Positions 1-7,440 of a DNA stretch of 9,374 nt are shown here, piece after piece. The notes beneath the pieces are model-generated. The model saw only the letters and a list, made by a program, of their open reading frames with translations, was not told the origin of the DNA and searched no databases. Origin of the DNA: Bacteroidia bacterium (GTDB lineage Bacteria; Bacteroidota; Bacteroidia; UKL13-3); NCBI GenBank assembly GCA_019454865.1, contig JACFNJ010000095.1, forward strand, positions 1-9,374, in the 5' to 3' direction. The translations under genes and the position numbers were made by a program. The stretch's first letter is position 1, and the number at the start of each line of letters is the position of its first letter.

Positions 1-34
1 CACACCCCCAGCCCCTCTCAAGAGGGGAGTTTTG
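1..34. repeat. REP-like palindromic repeat read in frame inside the restriction gene
   Basis: Positions 12-27 form a perfect 7-bp stem, CCCCTCT against AGAGGGG, with a CA loop, preceded by CACACCCCCAG. This is a G+C-rich block in an AT-rich gene. The pattern resembles a dispersed palindromic repeat I remember from many Bacteroidota genomes, with a CACACCCC lead and a CCCCTCTCAAGAGGGG core. On the gene strand it encodes TPLLRGAGGV without breaking the frame. Left boundary unknown, because the window ends inside it. A single copy is visible here, so its repeat nature rests on memory. Confidence 0.6.
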
Positions 35-1068
35 TGATAGGTGATGAGTTGGGCTTCCAACAACTTCAGAAACAAAATGCGGTTTATCCAAGTGATGGAA
101 AGTTCAAGAGCAACATTAAAAAGTCTTTCCTGTTGTGTGTCTCCAAACTGATTTGGCTTTTCAAGTCGGCTTAATTTATCTAAGCTGTCAAGCTGAATAA
201 TGGCATCTTCAAGTATTGTTCCTGTGTGTCGTTCACCGGCTTTGTTTCGTTCTATCAGTTTTTTGCTTCCTTCTTTGGTTTCAGTTAAACCGATAATATG
301 CAACAACTCGCTGTAAAAGCGTTTGTCAAGGCTATTGCTGTCGTTGGTAAACGGAAGTTTTAAAAGATGCTCTGGCGAAAGAAGTTTGAATAAAGCAATC
401 AACGAATTATCGTCTGCTTTGTCGGCATTGCGTAATGGTTTTTGATAGTCCTGAATGTTGAAGTAAGTAAATTCAATTTCAGATGTGATGCTGTCAATAA
501 AAGGCTCGGCAACTTGTTTGTAGAAAAAGTCCGTTTTTGTGTCTGCCAAACGTCCTGCTTCAAAGTCATTGAATTGCTTTACCAAATTTTTGTTTTGTGC
601 AAAAAGTCTGTCAAATAGGGTAGCATCAAAAATGAACCACTCGTTAATGTTAGTTGCCACCAAATGTTTTACTTCAAGGTTTTTGTGTGTAATTCTCTCT
701 CGTAAGTAATACAAAACCAATTCCTGAAACGCTTTGACATTAATCTTTTCTTTTGTAAGCATCTCGGCTTTGTTGGTTGGCTTTTTTGTTTCAAGTACAA
801 CACCAACAAAATTTTTTGCATTGTTACCATTATGTATAACAAGGTCGTTTCTACCTTTGGTATTGATGAAATAATTGGGGTCGTAATAGGTTTTTTTTAG
901 AAAGTCTGAAACCAAGTTTTTGTGAAACTCTTCGCTTTCTGTGTCATTTGTCCTATCGAGTAAAGTAATAAGATTGGTCTTGAAACCCTCAATTTCAGCC
1001 CTGTTTGGCTTTACTTTTAAAAAGGCTTTATTCAGCGCATTTCGTGGTTTCAATTCGTGGAGTTCCAT
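1..1068 (-). CDS. Type IIG restriction-modification protein, Eco57I-like, N-terminal part (partial, runs off left edge)
   Basis: Open frame of 356 codons from ATG at 1068 to the window edge with no stop; it is easy to miss because its end lies outside the window. It begins MELHELKPRNALNKAFLKVK. An in-frame TGA lies eight codons upstream, so ATG is the natural start. From memory the sequence closely matches the N-terminal region of large Bacteroidota proteins annotated as Eco57I/TaqI-type methylase-endonuclease fusions (DUF7149 type). A PD-(D/E)xK-like nuclease core is visible: D75 in GRNDLVIH, then E93-T-K95 in VVLETKKP, followed by a Gln (Q115) in a helix, as in RecB-like nucleases. The expected methyltransferase part (NPPY motif) and specificity domain would lie beyond the window. 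Such enzymes methylate and cut DNA at one site as a self-contained cytoplasmic defence. The last 10 residues (TPLLRGAGGV) look foreign and come from a repeat. Nuclease assignment is fairly sure; the full architecture is inferred. Confidence 0.82.
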   Translation of the reverse strand, partial: MELHELKPRNALNKAFLKVKPNRAEIEGFKTNLITLLDRTNDTESEEFHKNLVSDFLKKTYYDPNYFINTKGRNDLVIHNGNNAKNFVGVVLETKKPTNKAEMLTKEKINVKAFQELVLYYLRERITHKNLEVKHLVATNINEWFIFDATLFDRLFAQNKNLVKQFNDFEAGRLADTKTDFFYKQVAEPFIDSITSEIEFTYFNIQDYQKPLRNADKADDNSLIALFKLLSPEHLLKLPFTNDSNSLDKRFYSELLHIIGLTETKEGSKKLIERNKAGERHTGTILEDAIIQLDSLDKLSRLEKPNQFGDTQQERLFNVALELSITWINRILFLKLLEAQLITYHKTPLLRGAGGV

Positions 1069-1132
1069 TTGCAATTTTATAAACTTTTTTCAGTTGGTTA
1101 AGATAAGTTTAAATATTGAAACGAAAATAAAG

Positions 1133-1140
1133 CAAAAGTA
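1133..1140 (-). promoter_or_regulatory. Candidate -7 box (TAnnTTTG) for the restriction gene
   Basis: The minus strand reads TACTTTTG from 1140 to 1133, an exact match to the Bacteroidota -7 consensus TAnnTTTG. It lies 64 nt before the ATG at 1068, downstream of the sprA stop and of the intergenic hairpins. No TTG is seen at the usual distance of about 17-23 nt upstream, so only half of the promoter is supported. In such AT-rich DNA a chance match is possible. Confidence 0.4.
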
Positions 1141-1165
1141 AAAAATGAAGCAAATGGCTTTTTTT

Positions 1166-1282
1166 AAATTTGTTTGTGTGCAGAAAACTTTAAATAAAAA
1201 TATACGAATTACAGTATTAAATACTAAGCAAATAAAAATTAGTTTTTAATACTTAAACGGAGAATTGCACACAAAAGAATTT
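1166..1282. repeat. Nested inverted repeat between sprA and the restriction gene
   Basis: Outer arms are 1166-1182 and 1266-1282, complementary at 15 of 17 positions, including a perfect 10-bp core, TTTGTGTGCA against TGCACACAAA. Inside them, 1213-1227 (AGTATTAAATACTAA) pairs with 1239-1253 at 14 of 15 positions around an 11-nt loop. The element starts 5 nt after the sprA stop codon. It could be a 3'-UTR fold, a small MITE-like element with terminal inverted repeats, or a terminator region. No target-site duplication is evident and no second copy is present in the window. Confidence 0.6.
1213..1253 (-). terminator. Candidate terminator hairpin of the ruvA-sprA transcript
   Basis: The inner hairpin of the nested repeat has a 15-bp arm with one mismatch and an 11-nt loop, 34 nt after the sprA stop. 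On the minus strand a T-rich stretch (1204-1191, containing ATATTTTTATTT) follows about 9 nt after the stem. The stem is almost all A:T and the T tract does not abut it, so this is not a textbook intrinsic terminator. Its position between two differently behaving genes is what makes the role plausible. Confidence 0.35.
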
Positions 1283-1287
1283 TAATT

Positions 1288-4200
1288 TTATTGAATGGTG
1301 TAACGCAAACTAAAACCACCGCTGGTAATAATTGTAGGGTACTGATTGGAAGTAGCAGGTGTAGTGTGTTTGGTATCATAGAAGATACGCAGGTTAAGTT
1401 TTTCATTTATCATGTAATCAATAGTTGGTCTTAACGACCACATTGAATTTCCACCATTTGTAATACTTCCAGGCTGGTCAATTGTGCGCAAATAAGTAGC
1501 TTGATCGCGGAAATTAAAATCCAATCGGAAATTGATGTCATTTTTTAGCACCAGAGTTCTTCCGTCTTTAAAAAATGGAATTCGAAGCTTTGAAGTACGA
1601 TAACCTACACCAAACACCCACTCACTTCCGAGTTGTTCGTTAAGTTGCCCGTTAGATGTAGCAAAACTTAGAACGCGGTCGCGTTTGTATTCTATTTTAA
1701 GCGAAACATTGTTTACTGTTGTAACATCTATGCCTAAAAATGGACCCCAACGTTCAACCAAACTTATATTTCGAATTTGATATTGTGGGGTATAATCGCC
1801 ACTTAAATTATTCGATGCAGTATCAATTGTTGTTTGAAACCCTGCAACAGAGTATGTAGAGCTGTATTGATGGCTTATAGTAACATTACTTGCAAATTCT
1901 TTTATTGCTTTAATTCTTGTTAATCCGGTATAGCTTATTCGCCAATTTGGTAATGGTATTGCAGGAAACGGAGAAAGTGAAAAATCATTAGCATCTTTTC
2001 CGGAATATGCCGAAAGAAAAGCAGGAATTAAAACCTCTTGCGAGTTTCTACTATATCCAATCGGGTAATTAACACTGTCAGTTCCCAAGCCTGGTCTTTC
2101 AGGGTCTTTAGCCAATCGCTCTGCAATTATTTTTCTATTACTTTCAAACAATGAAAATATTTCTGAACTTCCATCTGCTAAGTTTTTATCAAAAGTAGTA
2201 GCTGCCATATTGTATGATATGGAATACGTACCCATTGAAACTAATGGCCCAACATCACGGTGCATGTCTAAGATAGAATCGTAGCGAAATAACGATTGCT
2301 GGTTTAACGATGTTTGTTTGGTAACGGTAAGTTCTATTCTAAAATCAGGAAGCGGCTCTATTGTGGCTTTTCCGGTAATATTGTTGCGTTGGTCTGTAAT
2401 GTAATAATTACTTACTCGCGGGTCTTTAGATAACCAGCCGTTTTCACTTGCTTTAAAGCGATAATCATCACCTTGTAATGCAGTTAAAAAATCAAAACCC
2501 GGTGCCCCATAATCAAAATTTTGACCACCATATTGCGGTTTTGGATTAAATCCCGGAAGCACCATTCCTTCATTGGTTGATTGTTGGAAGCTAATATTTT
2601 TAAGACTGGTAATTATACGCAATGCAGTTGCCAAGCCCATATTCATTTCTCTATCGCCTTCTTGTTCTTTTTCTTGCTGCTCTTCACCTTTTTTCGCTCC
2701 ATCTGTTTTTTTCTTTATGTTTTTGGGCTTTGCCGGCATCTTAGGCCTACCCGAGCTGTTTAAACTTCTAAAAATTGCCCATTTATTGTACAACATAATA
2801 AAGTTTAAGTTAGCATTCCAAGTTTGTACACTGGAGTTTTGAATAGTATTGCCTAAACTATCAGCAGCAGGTGGTGCTTGTTTCCATTGGTAATTTGCCG
2901 AATAATTATAACTCAAACTAGTCCAATTTAACAACTGAATTTTATTAATCGGGATGTTATAATTTAATCGAATAGCTTGGTCAAATTGAGTTAATCGTCC
3001 ACCTTTCCAAAAGTTGTTCCACATACTGTCTTGTTTTTGCGGAGTAGTTTCGTCAATTTGTCCTATTGGTTCATCAATACGAGCCATTGCTGTTGAGTTA
3101 TAATCAATTTTTAATCCTTTAGTAATATCATACCTGAATTCATAATTTCTATTCATGGTAAATAGTTTGTCGTACAAAGCAGGGATAACAGTATTTGGAT
3201 TATCGTTGTTTCGGTTTATGGTTATGCCATATCTTCTATCAGCATCAAAGCGTGTACCCCACGATTGTGGTTTATAATAAAGATTGAAATCTTTGATTAA
3301 CTGTAAGTGTTTTGATTTGATGATTTTTGAAAAAGGTTCCCAAGCTTTAGCACCAAAATTATAAGTGTATTGAACCTGTCCTTTATAGTCCTGTAAAATG
3401 TAATATTCAATATCTTGATTTCTTCTATATGTTTCAGTAAAGGCATAGGTAAAATTAAAATTTTCAATATCGTAAAAATGTTGTTTAGCGGTGCCCACTC
3501 TGTTTTTGCGTACGTTGGTAAAGTTTATGCTTCTTCGTGCAGTATAATCATCGGCAGCACGTTTTATTTTGTCCACATAATCGGGGTTGGTGCTTTCGTC
3601 AATTTCTTTTTGTAACACCACATCTTTATTAAGCGGATTGTAATAAGGGCGAATAGTGGTATTGCCATACGACATAAACATTGGAATAGATAAGCCAATT
3701 TTTTGTGGGAAGAATTTGCCCAACTCAAAATTACTTTGCACATCATATTGGTATTGGTCGTTTAGGCTGCGCTCATGCAATTTTTTATCAATACCTCCCC
3801 AACCAACAGTAGAAAAACTACCGGTTAGCTGCACATTACCAAAATCAGCAAGTTTAGCCAATACTCTACCATTTGCAGCCATACCTCCACGATTGCTGAA
3901 CTCCGTCATCCGAAGTTCGTTAAACCAAACTTCAGCACATTTATTTAATCCATCATCACTGTTTATTCCCGGTTTTGCTTTTGGGTTACGAATACCAAGC
4001 ATGGCTACTTTTACCTGGCTTAAATCCGGTAAACCAATAATTCTAAATGTGCCTTTACCGTAGGGGCGCTCATATACTGCAGTAAATGGGAAATTAGCAT
4101 TTGTACGGGCAATTTTAGTATTGATAAATTCTTCTAAGGTAATTTCCATTTCGTTTTCTTCGGGCCAAATTGAACGAGGCTCGGCAGTTGGTGGAATAGT

Positions 4201-7200
4201 AACTTTTAAAGGAATTTCGTATTCGTAGTAGTTGTTTGTTAAATCGGTACCGATACGGATAAATGCATGCAAATCGCCATCTTTTAGTGCAGCATCACTT
4301 ACGGTTTCTGCATGTAAAAACATTCGTAATTTGCCATATCTGCGCAGGTCAGTGCTTATGTTTTTAAATGCTGCTCTGGCATCGCCATCACGCAAATCGC
4401 ACACACGCAATGATAGCGATTGCTCGTTTTGCTGAACAGATTGAGGTGAACTAAAATCTACTTCACGCGTAATACCCGGTGGGATTACATACTTGATAGG
4501 AGCACGGTTGCTGTTTTTTTCAAGATTAACGGTAGATACTACAAATTGTGTTCTATCAATATTGTCGTTAGGCATTGATTCTTTTCCTGCTTCTAAGTTG
4601 CCAAGATATTTTCTCCAGTCGGAACGAATAAGTTGCAAATATGCAAAACGTAATACCATATCATCTGTAAAACCACGCATAAACATCCGCATAAAGCGTA
4701 TGGATTTGAAATCGTAAATTTGTCCTACTTTGCTTTGAAATTCCCGGATAGGAATTTTCATTTGATACCAAGTAATTTCTCTGCTGCTGCCATCTTTTAA
4801 TACCGCTTGACGTTTAACACTATCCGTAACAAAATTTTGCCCAACAACCAATCGGTTTTTATTTATATCTACTTTGTATTGATAGTACTCTTCAATATCG
4901 TTAAGTGTAAAGTCTTTATTTATGTCTTCATTATCGGGCGAGTTTGTAGCTGTAACAGGATATGCCTCTGTAGATTGGTCAATAGTGGGTGAGTTGCCTT
5001 GCTGGCGATTATATTTTCTGTATCTATCCAATATAGATGTTTGAGCATTATCATAAGCAGTACCTAAATAATATTGGTAGTTATCGTTGGCGGGGTCTGT
5101 TGTTGCGTTTTGATAAGCAATGCTGGAAGTGCCGTATTTGATAGCTATTTTATCAGCATAATCTTTATTAAAATGCATATTTTCCCCTTCATCATTTAGT
5201 CCATCAAGTCCTACATCTTGTTGATTCCGTATGTTTGGATCTGCATCAAAAGCAAAGTTAATTACCGGCTTTCGTGGTACTCTTCCCCAAACTGTTGTAT
5301 CCATAAATAGATTTTCTGCTTCTGTTTTTGGCAAACCGTTTTCGGCAGAACGTCTATTGTCTGCAAGTACATCTTCAGATATATTGCCCAGGTTGAAATA
5401 CAACGAACCCACATTGGATGTGTTTTGCTTACAAGCATAAGGATCCATAAGCCACAACTCTATATAATCAATATTGCTTGCTTCAAAATCATTTTGATCT
5501 ATCTTTCGCATTATACCGCCCCACTTGGTTTCGGGATTTGCTAAAGTTCCGTCAGCGTTTAATTCATCGGTATTAAAATTATACGGACCTCTTTCTTTCG
5601 GGTAAAATGCTAAATCTAAGGTTGGAATATTAGTAGGTAAGCCAGCTTGTTGCTGGCGCTCCGGGAATAATTCTTTTAAATCTACTTCTCTTACACAATC
5701 ATCACTTAATTGTTTATCATCATTTTTAATGTGTTCAGGTGTGTATGATTCGTTACGATAAAAGGTTGTTGCTATGTTGTACCAAGCAATATTTGCTCGT
5801 TTGAAACCATAGGAAAGATTGTTTTTCAAATTACCTTCCGGAAATAAATCGGCTTGTCCTTGCGGTGTAGAAGCCAATGACCAATTAAGTGCAGGAGTTT
5901 TTAAATCAAACGGAGTTTCGCTTGCTTCAAAATCATCTAAGTATGCTGTTCCGCTTTGTGCAAGCGCACTTTGTACTCCCGGAATTAATTGTGCAAACTC
6001 TCCACTTACTGTTATGGTTGATGTTTCTTTTGTTTCAATAAAAGGAAGTTTATCTACCAATTTTGTTAAAAAGCGTGAGTCTTTGCGGTAGGTTCCATCC
6101 AATCCCACTATCATGTTTGAAATGGGTTCTTCGCCAATATTTACTTTGGGTGTTAAGGGTCTTTCGTTGAGGTATAAAAAGGTACCGCCAAAAATAAAAT
6201 CCTTGCTTTGTTTATAATCAAAACGAGTTCCTAATAAGGTTTTTTGTTGTACGCTAAAAAGCGAATTACTTTCAGACGATACTTTAATATTAGCTCCTGA
6301 GTTGAGTAGGCTTGTGTTTAAAATTTTTACTCTACCCAAGCTGTAATCTACAATATAGTCGGCATTTTCAACCAAAGGAGCTCCGTTGGCTGTTACTTTT
6401 ACTGAGTTTCGTGGAATGTTGGTACTGTTCAATGAAATTTCATTGCTTGCTGTTCCTTGGTACGAACCACGTAAGTAAAATTTATTGTACTGTGGCAATT
6501 GAATTGCAGCAAAGCGCGTGGAGTCGTATAACTCGTAAAAGGAATAATAGCGTGCTTTGTCTTTATTGTTTACAAATTTTCCTGCTAAGTATTTTCCAAA
6601 GGGTTCAACTACCGGAAAAATAATTCTGCCTTGTTGAGCATTAACTGTTACGCCTTCAATAAAATCAAAAATTCCATCCGGTGCACGTTCTTGTTGTGTG
6701 TTTAAGTTATCTAAATTAAGCACAGTAAGCAATGGTAGCCCTGTAAGCAAAGGTTCGTTTTGTTGTGGTATGTAATTTAAATCTGCCCCCGAAGGGTCAT
6801 CCGCATAAATTACGTTAAGCTTAAAGTCTTTTGCCTGAATATTGAAAGTACCAAGTGAATAAATATTTTTCATCATCAAATCCCACATTGGTAAGTCTGG
6901 TCGCTGCGATGGACCTTTGAGCATTTTAGTATAAAGTAAATTTGGTGTATTTGGGTTTGGTGCAATATCCGAACTAAATTCACCCACTTTAAAATATTCA
7001 CCGTTTAAAGTATATTCATACGCTACACAAAGTATTTCGTCACTATTTAATGCACTGTTTAATGAAATATAACCTAAGCGAGTATTTATTGAGTATTCGC
7101 TAGGGTTTAACATGCGTGCATAATTAATTATCTGATACTGCGAAAGTGGTTCAAGCCGTGTTACATTTTGGTCTTTTGCCAATTGGTTTTGTATCATGTA

Positions 7201-7347
7201 AGATTGGCGAAGTGCTGCCGTATCCGGATTAATGCCTCTACCTGTAAGGTAAGCATATAAATTGTTTGCATTGTTATTAGGAAATGTATCAAATGGGTTT
7301 GGGTTGATTAACCAGTTTTTATTGCTACTTCGTGATGCTTCGCCCAA
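1288..7347 (-). CDS. sprA: SprA main body (2,019-codon continuation after the stop)
   Basis: This is the rest of SprA and almost all of its outer-membrane barrel. SprA-like sequence actually extends 30 codons further upstream, to 7437 (SPIVINRIEVWVTNRSASFD and on), directly after the TAA. The start at 7347 is a TTG that encodes leucine in the conserved GFSDLGEASRSS segment, so it is an artefact of start choice. There is no signal peptide and no ribosome-binding site, and an outer-membrane protein without a signal peptide cannot be exported. Features inside include many beta-strand-like aromatic stretches, a lysine/glutamate-rich insert (codons 1919-1951 of the full gene), and an intact C terminus. 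No further stops or frame changes occur over more than 6 kb, which means the lesion is recent or not real. Confidence 0.85.
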   Translation of the reverse strand: MGEASRSSNKNWLINPNPFDTFPNNNANNLYAYLTGRGINPDTAALRQSYMIQNQLAKDQNVTRLEPLSQYQIINYARMLNPSEYSINTRLGYISLNSALNSDEILCVAYEYTLNGEYFKVGEFSSDIAPNPNTPNLLYTKMLKGPSQRPDLPMWDLMMKNIYSLGTFNIQAKDFKLNVIYADDPSGADLNYIPQQNEPLLTGLPLLTVLNLDNLNTQQERAPDGIFDFIEGVTVNAQQGRIIFPVVEPFGKYLAGKFVNNKDKARYYSFYELYDSTRFAAIQLPQYNKFYLRGSYQGTASNEISLNSTNIPRNSVKVTANGAPLVENADYIVDYSLGRVKILNTSLLNSGANIKVSSESNSLFSVQQKTLLGTRFDYKQSKDFIFGGTFLYLNERPLTPKVNIGEEPISNMIVGLDGTYRKDSRFLTKLVDKLPFIETKETSTITVSGEFAQLIPGVQSALAQSGTAYLDDFEASETPFDLKTPALNWSLASTPQGQADLFPEGNLKNNLSYGFKRANIAWYNIATTFYRNESYTPEHIKNDDKQLSDDCVREVDLKELFPERQQQAGLPTNIPTLDLAFYPKERGPYNFNTDELNADGTLANPETKWGGIMRKIDQNDFEASNIDYIELWLMDPYACKQNTSNVGSLYFNLGNISEDVLADNRRSAENGLPKTEAENLFMDTTVWGRVPRKPVINFAFDADPNIRNQQDVGLDGLNDEGENMHFNKDYADKIAIKYGTSSIAYQNATTDPANDNYQYYLGTAYDNAQTSILDRYRKYNRQQGNSPTIDQSTEAYPVTATNSPDNEDINKDFTLNDIEEYYQYKVDINKNRLVVGQNFVTDSVKRQAVLKDGSSREITWYQMKIPIREFQSKVGQIYDFKSIRFMRMFMRGFTDDMVLRFAYLQLIRSDWRKYLGNLEAGKESMPNDNIDRTQFVVSTVNLEKNSNRAPIKYVIPPGITREVDFSSPQSVQQNEQSLSLRVCDLRDGDARAAFKNISTDLRRYGKLRMFLHAETVSDAALKDGDLHAFIRIGTDLTNNYYEYEIPLKVTIPPTAEPRSIWPEENEMEITLEEFINTKIARTNANFPFTAVYERPYGKGTFRIIGLPDLSQVKVAMLGIRNPKAKPGINSDDGLNKCAEVWFNELRMTEFSNRGGMAANGRVLAKLADFGNVQLTGSFSTVGWGGIDKKLHERSLNDQYQYDVQSNFELGKFFPQKIGLSIPMFMSYGNTTIRPYYNPLNKDVVLQKEIDESTNPDYVDKIKRAADDYTARRSINFTNVRKNRVGTAKQHFYDIENFNFTYAFTETYRRNQDIEYYILQDYKGQVQYTYNFGAKAWEPFSKIIKSKHLQLIKDFNLYYKPQSWGTRFDADRRYGITINRNNDNPNTVIPALYDKLFTMNRNYEFRYDITKGLKIDYNSTAMARIDEPIGQIDETTPQKQDSMWNNFWKGGRLTQFDQAIRLNYNIPINKIQLLNWTSLSYNYSANYQWKQAPPAADSLGNTIQNSSVQTWNANLNFIMLYNKWAIFRSLNSSGRPKMPAKPKNIKKKTDGAKKGEEQQEKEQEGDREMNMGLATALRIITSLKNISFQQSTNEGMVLPGFNPKPQYGGQNFDYGAPGFDFLTALQGDDYRFKASENGWLSKDPRVSNYYITDQRNNITGKATIEPLPDFRIELTVTKQTSLNQQSLFRYDSILDMHRDVGPLVSMGTYSISYNMAATTFDKNLADGSSEIFSLFESNRKIIAERLAKDPERPGLGTDSVNYPIGYSRNSQEVLIPAFLSAYSGKDANDFSLSPFPAIPLPNWRISYTGLTRIKAIKEFASNVTISHQYSSTYSVAGFQTTIDTASNNLSGDYTPQYQIRNISLVERWGPFLGIDVTTVNNVSLKIEYKRDRVLSFATSNGQLNEQLGSEWVFGVGYRTSKLRIPFFKDGRTLVLKNDINFRLDFNFRDQATYLRTIDQPGSITNGGNSMWSLRPTIDYMINEKLNLRIFYDTKHTTPATSNQYPTIITSGGFSLRYTIQ
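2647..2745 (-). other. Charged low-complexity insert in SprA
   Basis: Codons 1919-1951 of sprA encode a Pro/Lys-rich run (PKMPAKPKNIKKK) followed by a Glu/Gln-rich run (GEEQQEKEQEGDREM), unlike the surrounding aromatic, beta-strand-rich sequence. It is most likely a disordered loop between barrel strands. I recall similar lysine/glutamate-rich inserts in other SprA proteins, so it marks a length-variable loop and not a fusion. Confidence 0.6.
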
Positions 7348-7437
7348 ATCGCTAAAGCCAATTACATCGCGTGAATTATCAAATGAGGCAGAGCGGTTAG
7401 TTACCCAAACTTCTATCCGGTTTATTACAATTGGTGA

Positions 7438-7440
7438 TTA
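7438..7440 (-). other. In-frame ochre codon splitting sprA
   Basis: The minus strand reads AAT TTA CAT ATC ATA TAA TCA CCA ATT. The upstream frame (start 8499) and the downstream frame (TTG at 7347) are the same: 7440 minus 7347 is 93, a multiple of 3. The protein around it, SNLHII-stop-SPIVINRIEVWVTN, fits relatives that carry Asn or Gln at this point (remembered pattern NLPIINS... or ...QSG...). A single C-to-T change from CAA (Gln) would create it. Confidence 0.9.

Noticed and set aside
941..1141. 66-codon plus-strand frame spanning the restriction gene start
   Set aside because: It lies mostly antisense to the well-matched N terminus of the restriction protein and shows no family features of its own.
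1166..1282. Calling the nested repeat an insertion sequence or CRISPR
   Set aside because: It has no transposase, no direct-repeat spacing and no clear target duplication; only inverted repeats are visible.
2573..2842. Plus-strand frame with a Phe/Ser-rich, membrane-like protein
   Set aside because: The hydrophobic run is the complement of the Lys/Glu-rich insert of SprA (AAA and GAA codons read backwards), so it is a composition artefact.
3656..4063. 135-codon open frame on the plus strand inside sprA
   Set aside because: It is antisense to conserved SprA sequence, has no recognisable domain and no promoter; the other plus-strand frames within 1288-8499 are shadows of the same kind.
1288..7347. 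Treating the 2,019-codon frame as a separate gene starting at 7347
   Set aside because: The TTG at 7347 is a leucine inside SprA-like sequence that continues 30 codons further upstream; there is no signal peptide and no ribosome-binding site.
7438..7440. Stop-codon reassignment or programmed recoding at the sprA TAA
   Set aside because: The gene's own end is also TAA, no slippery sequence or frame change is present, and no known recoding is associated with SprA. Readthrough cannot be strictly excluded but has no support.
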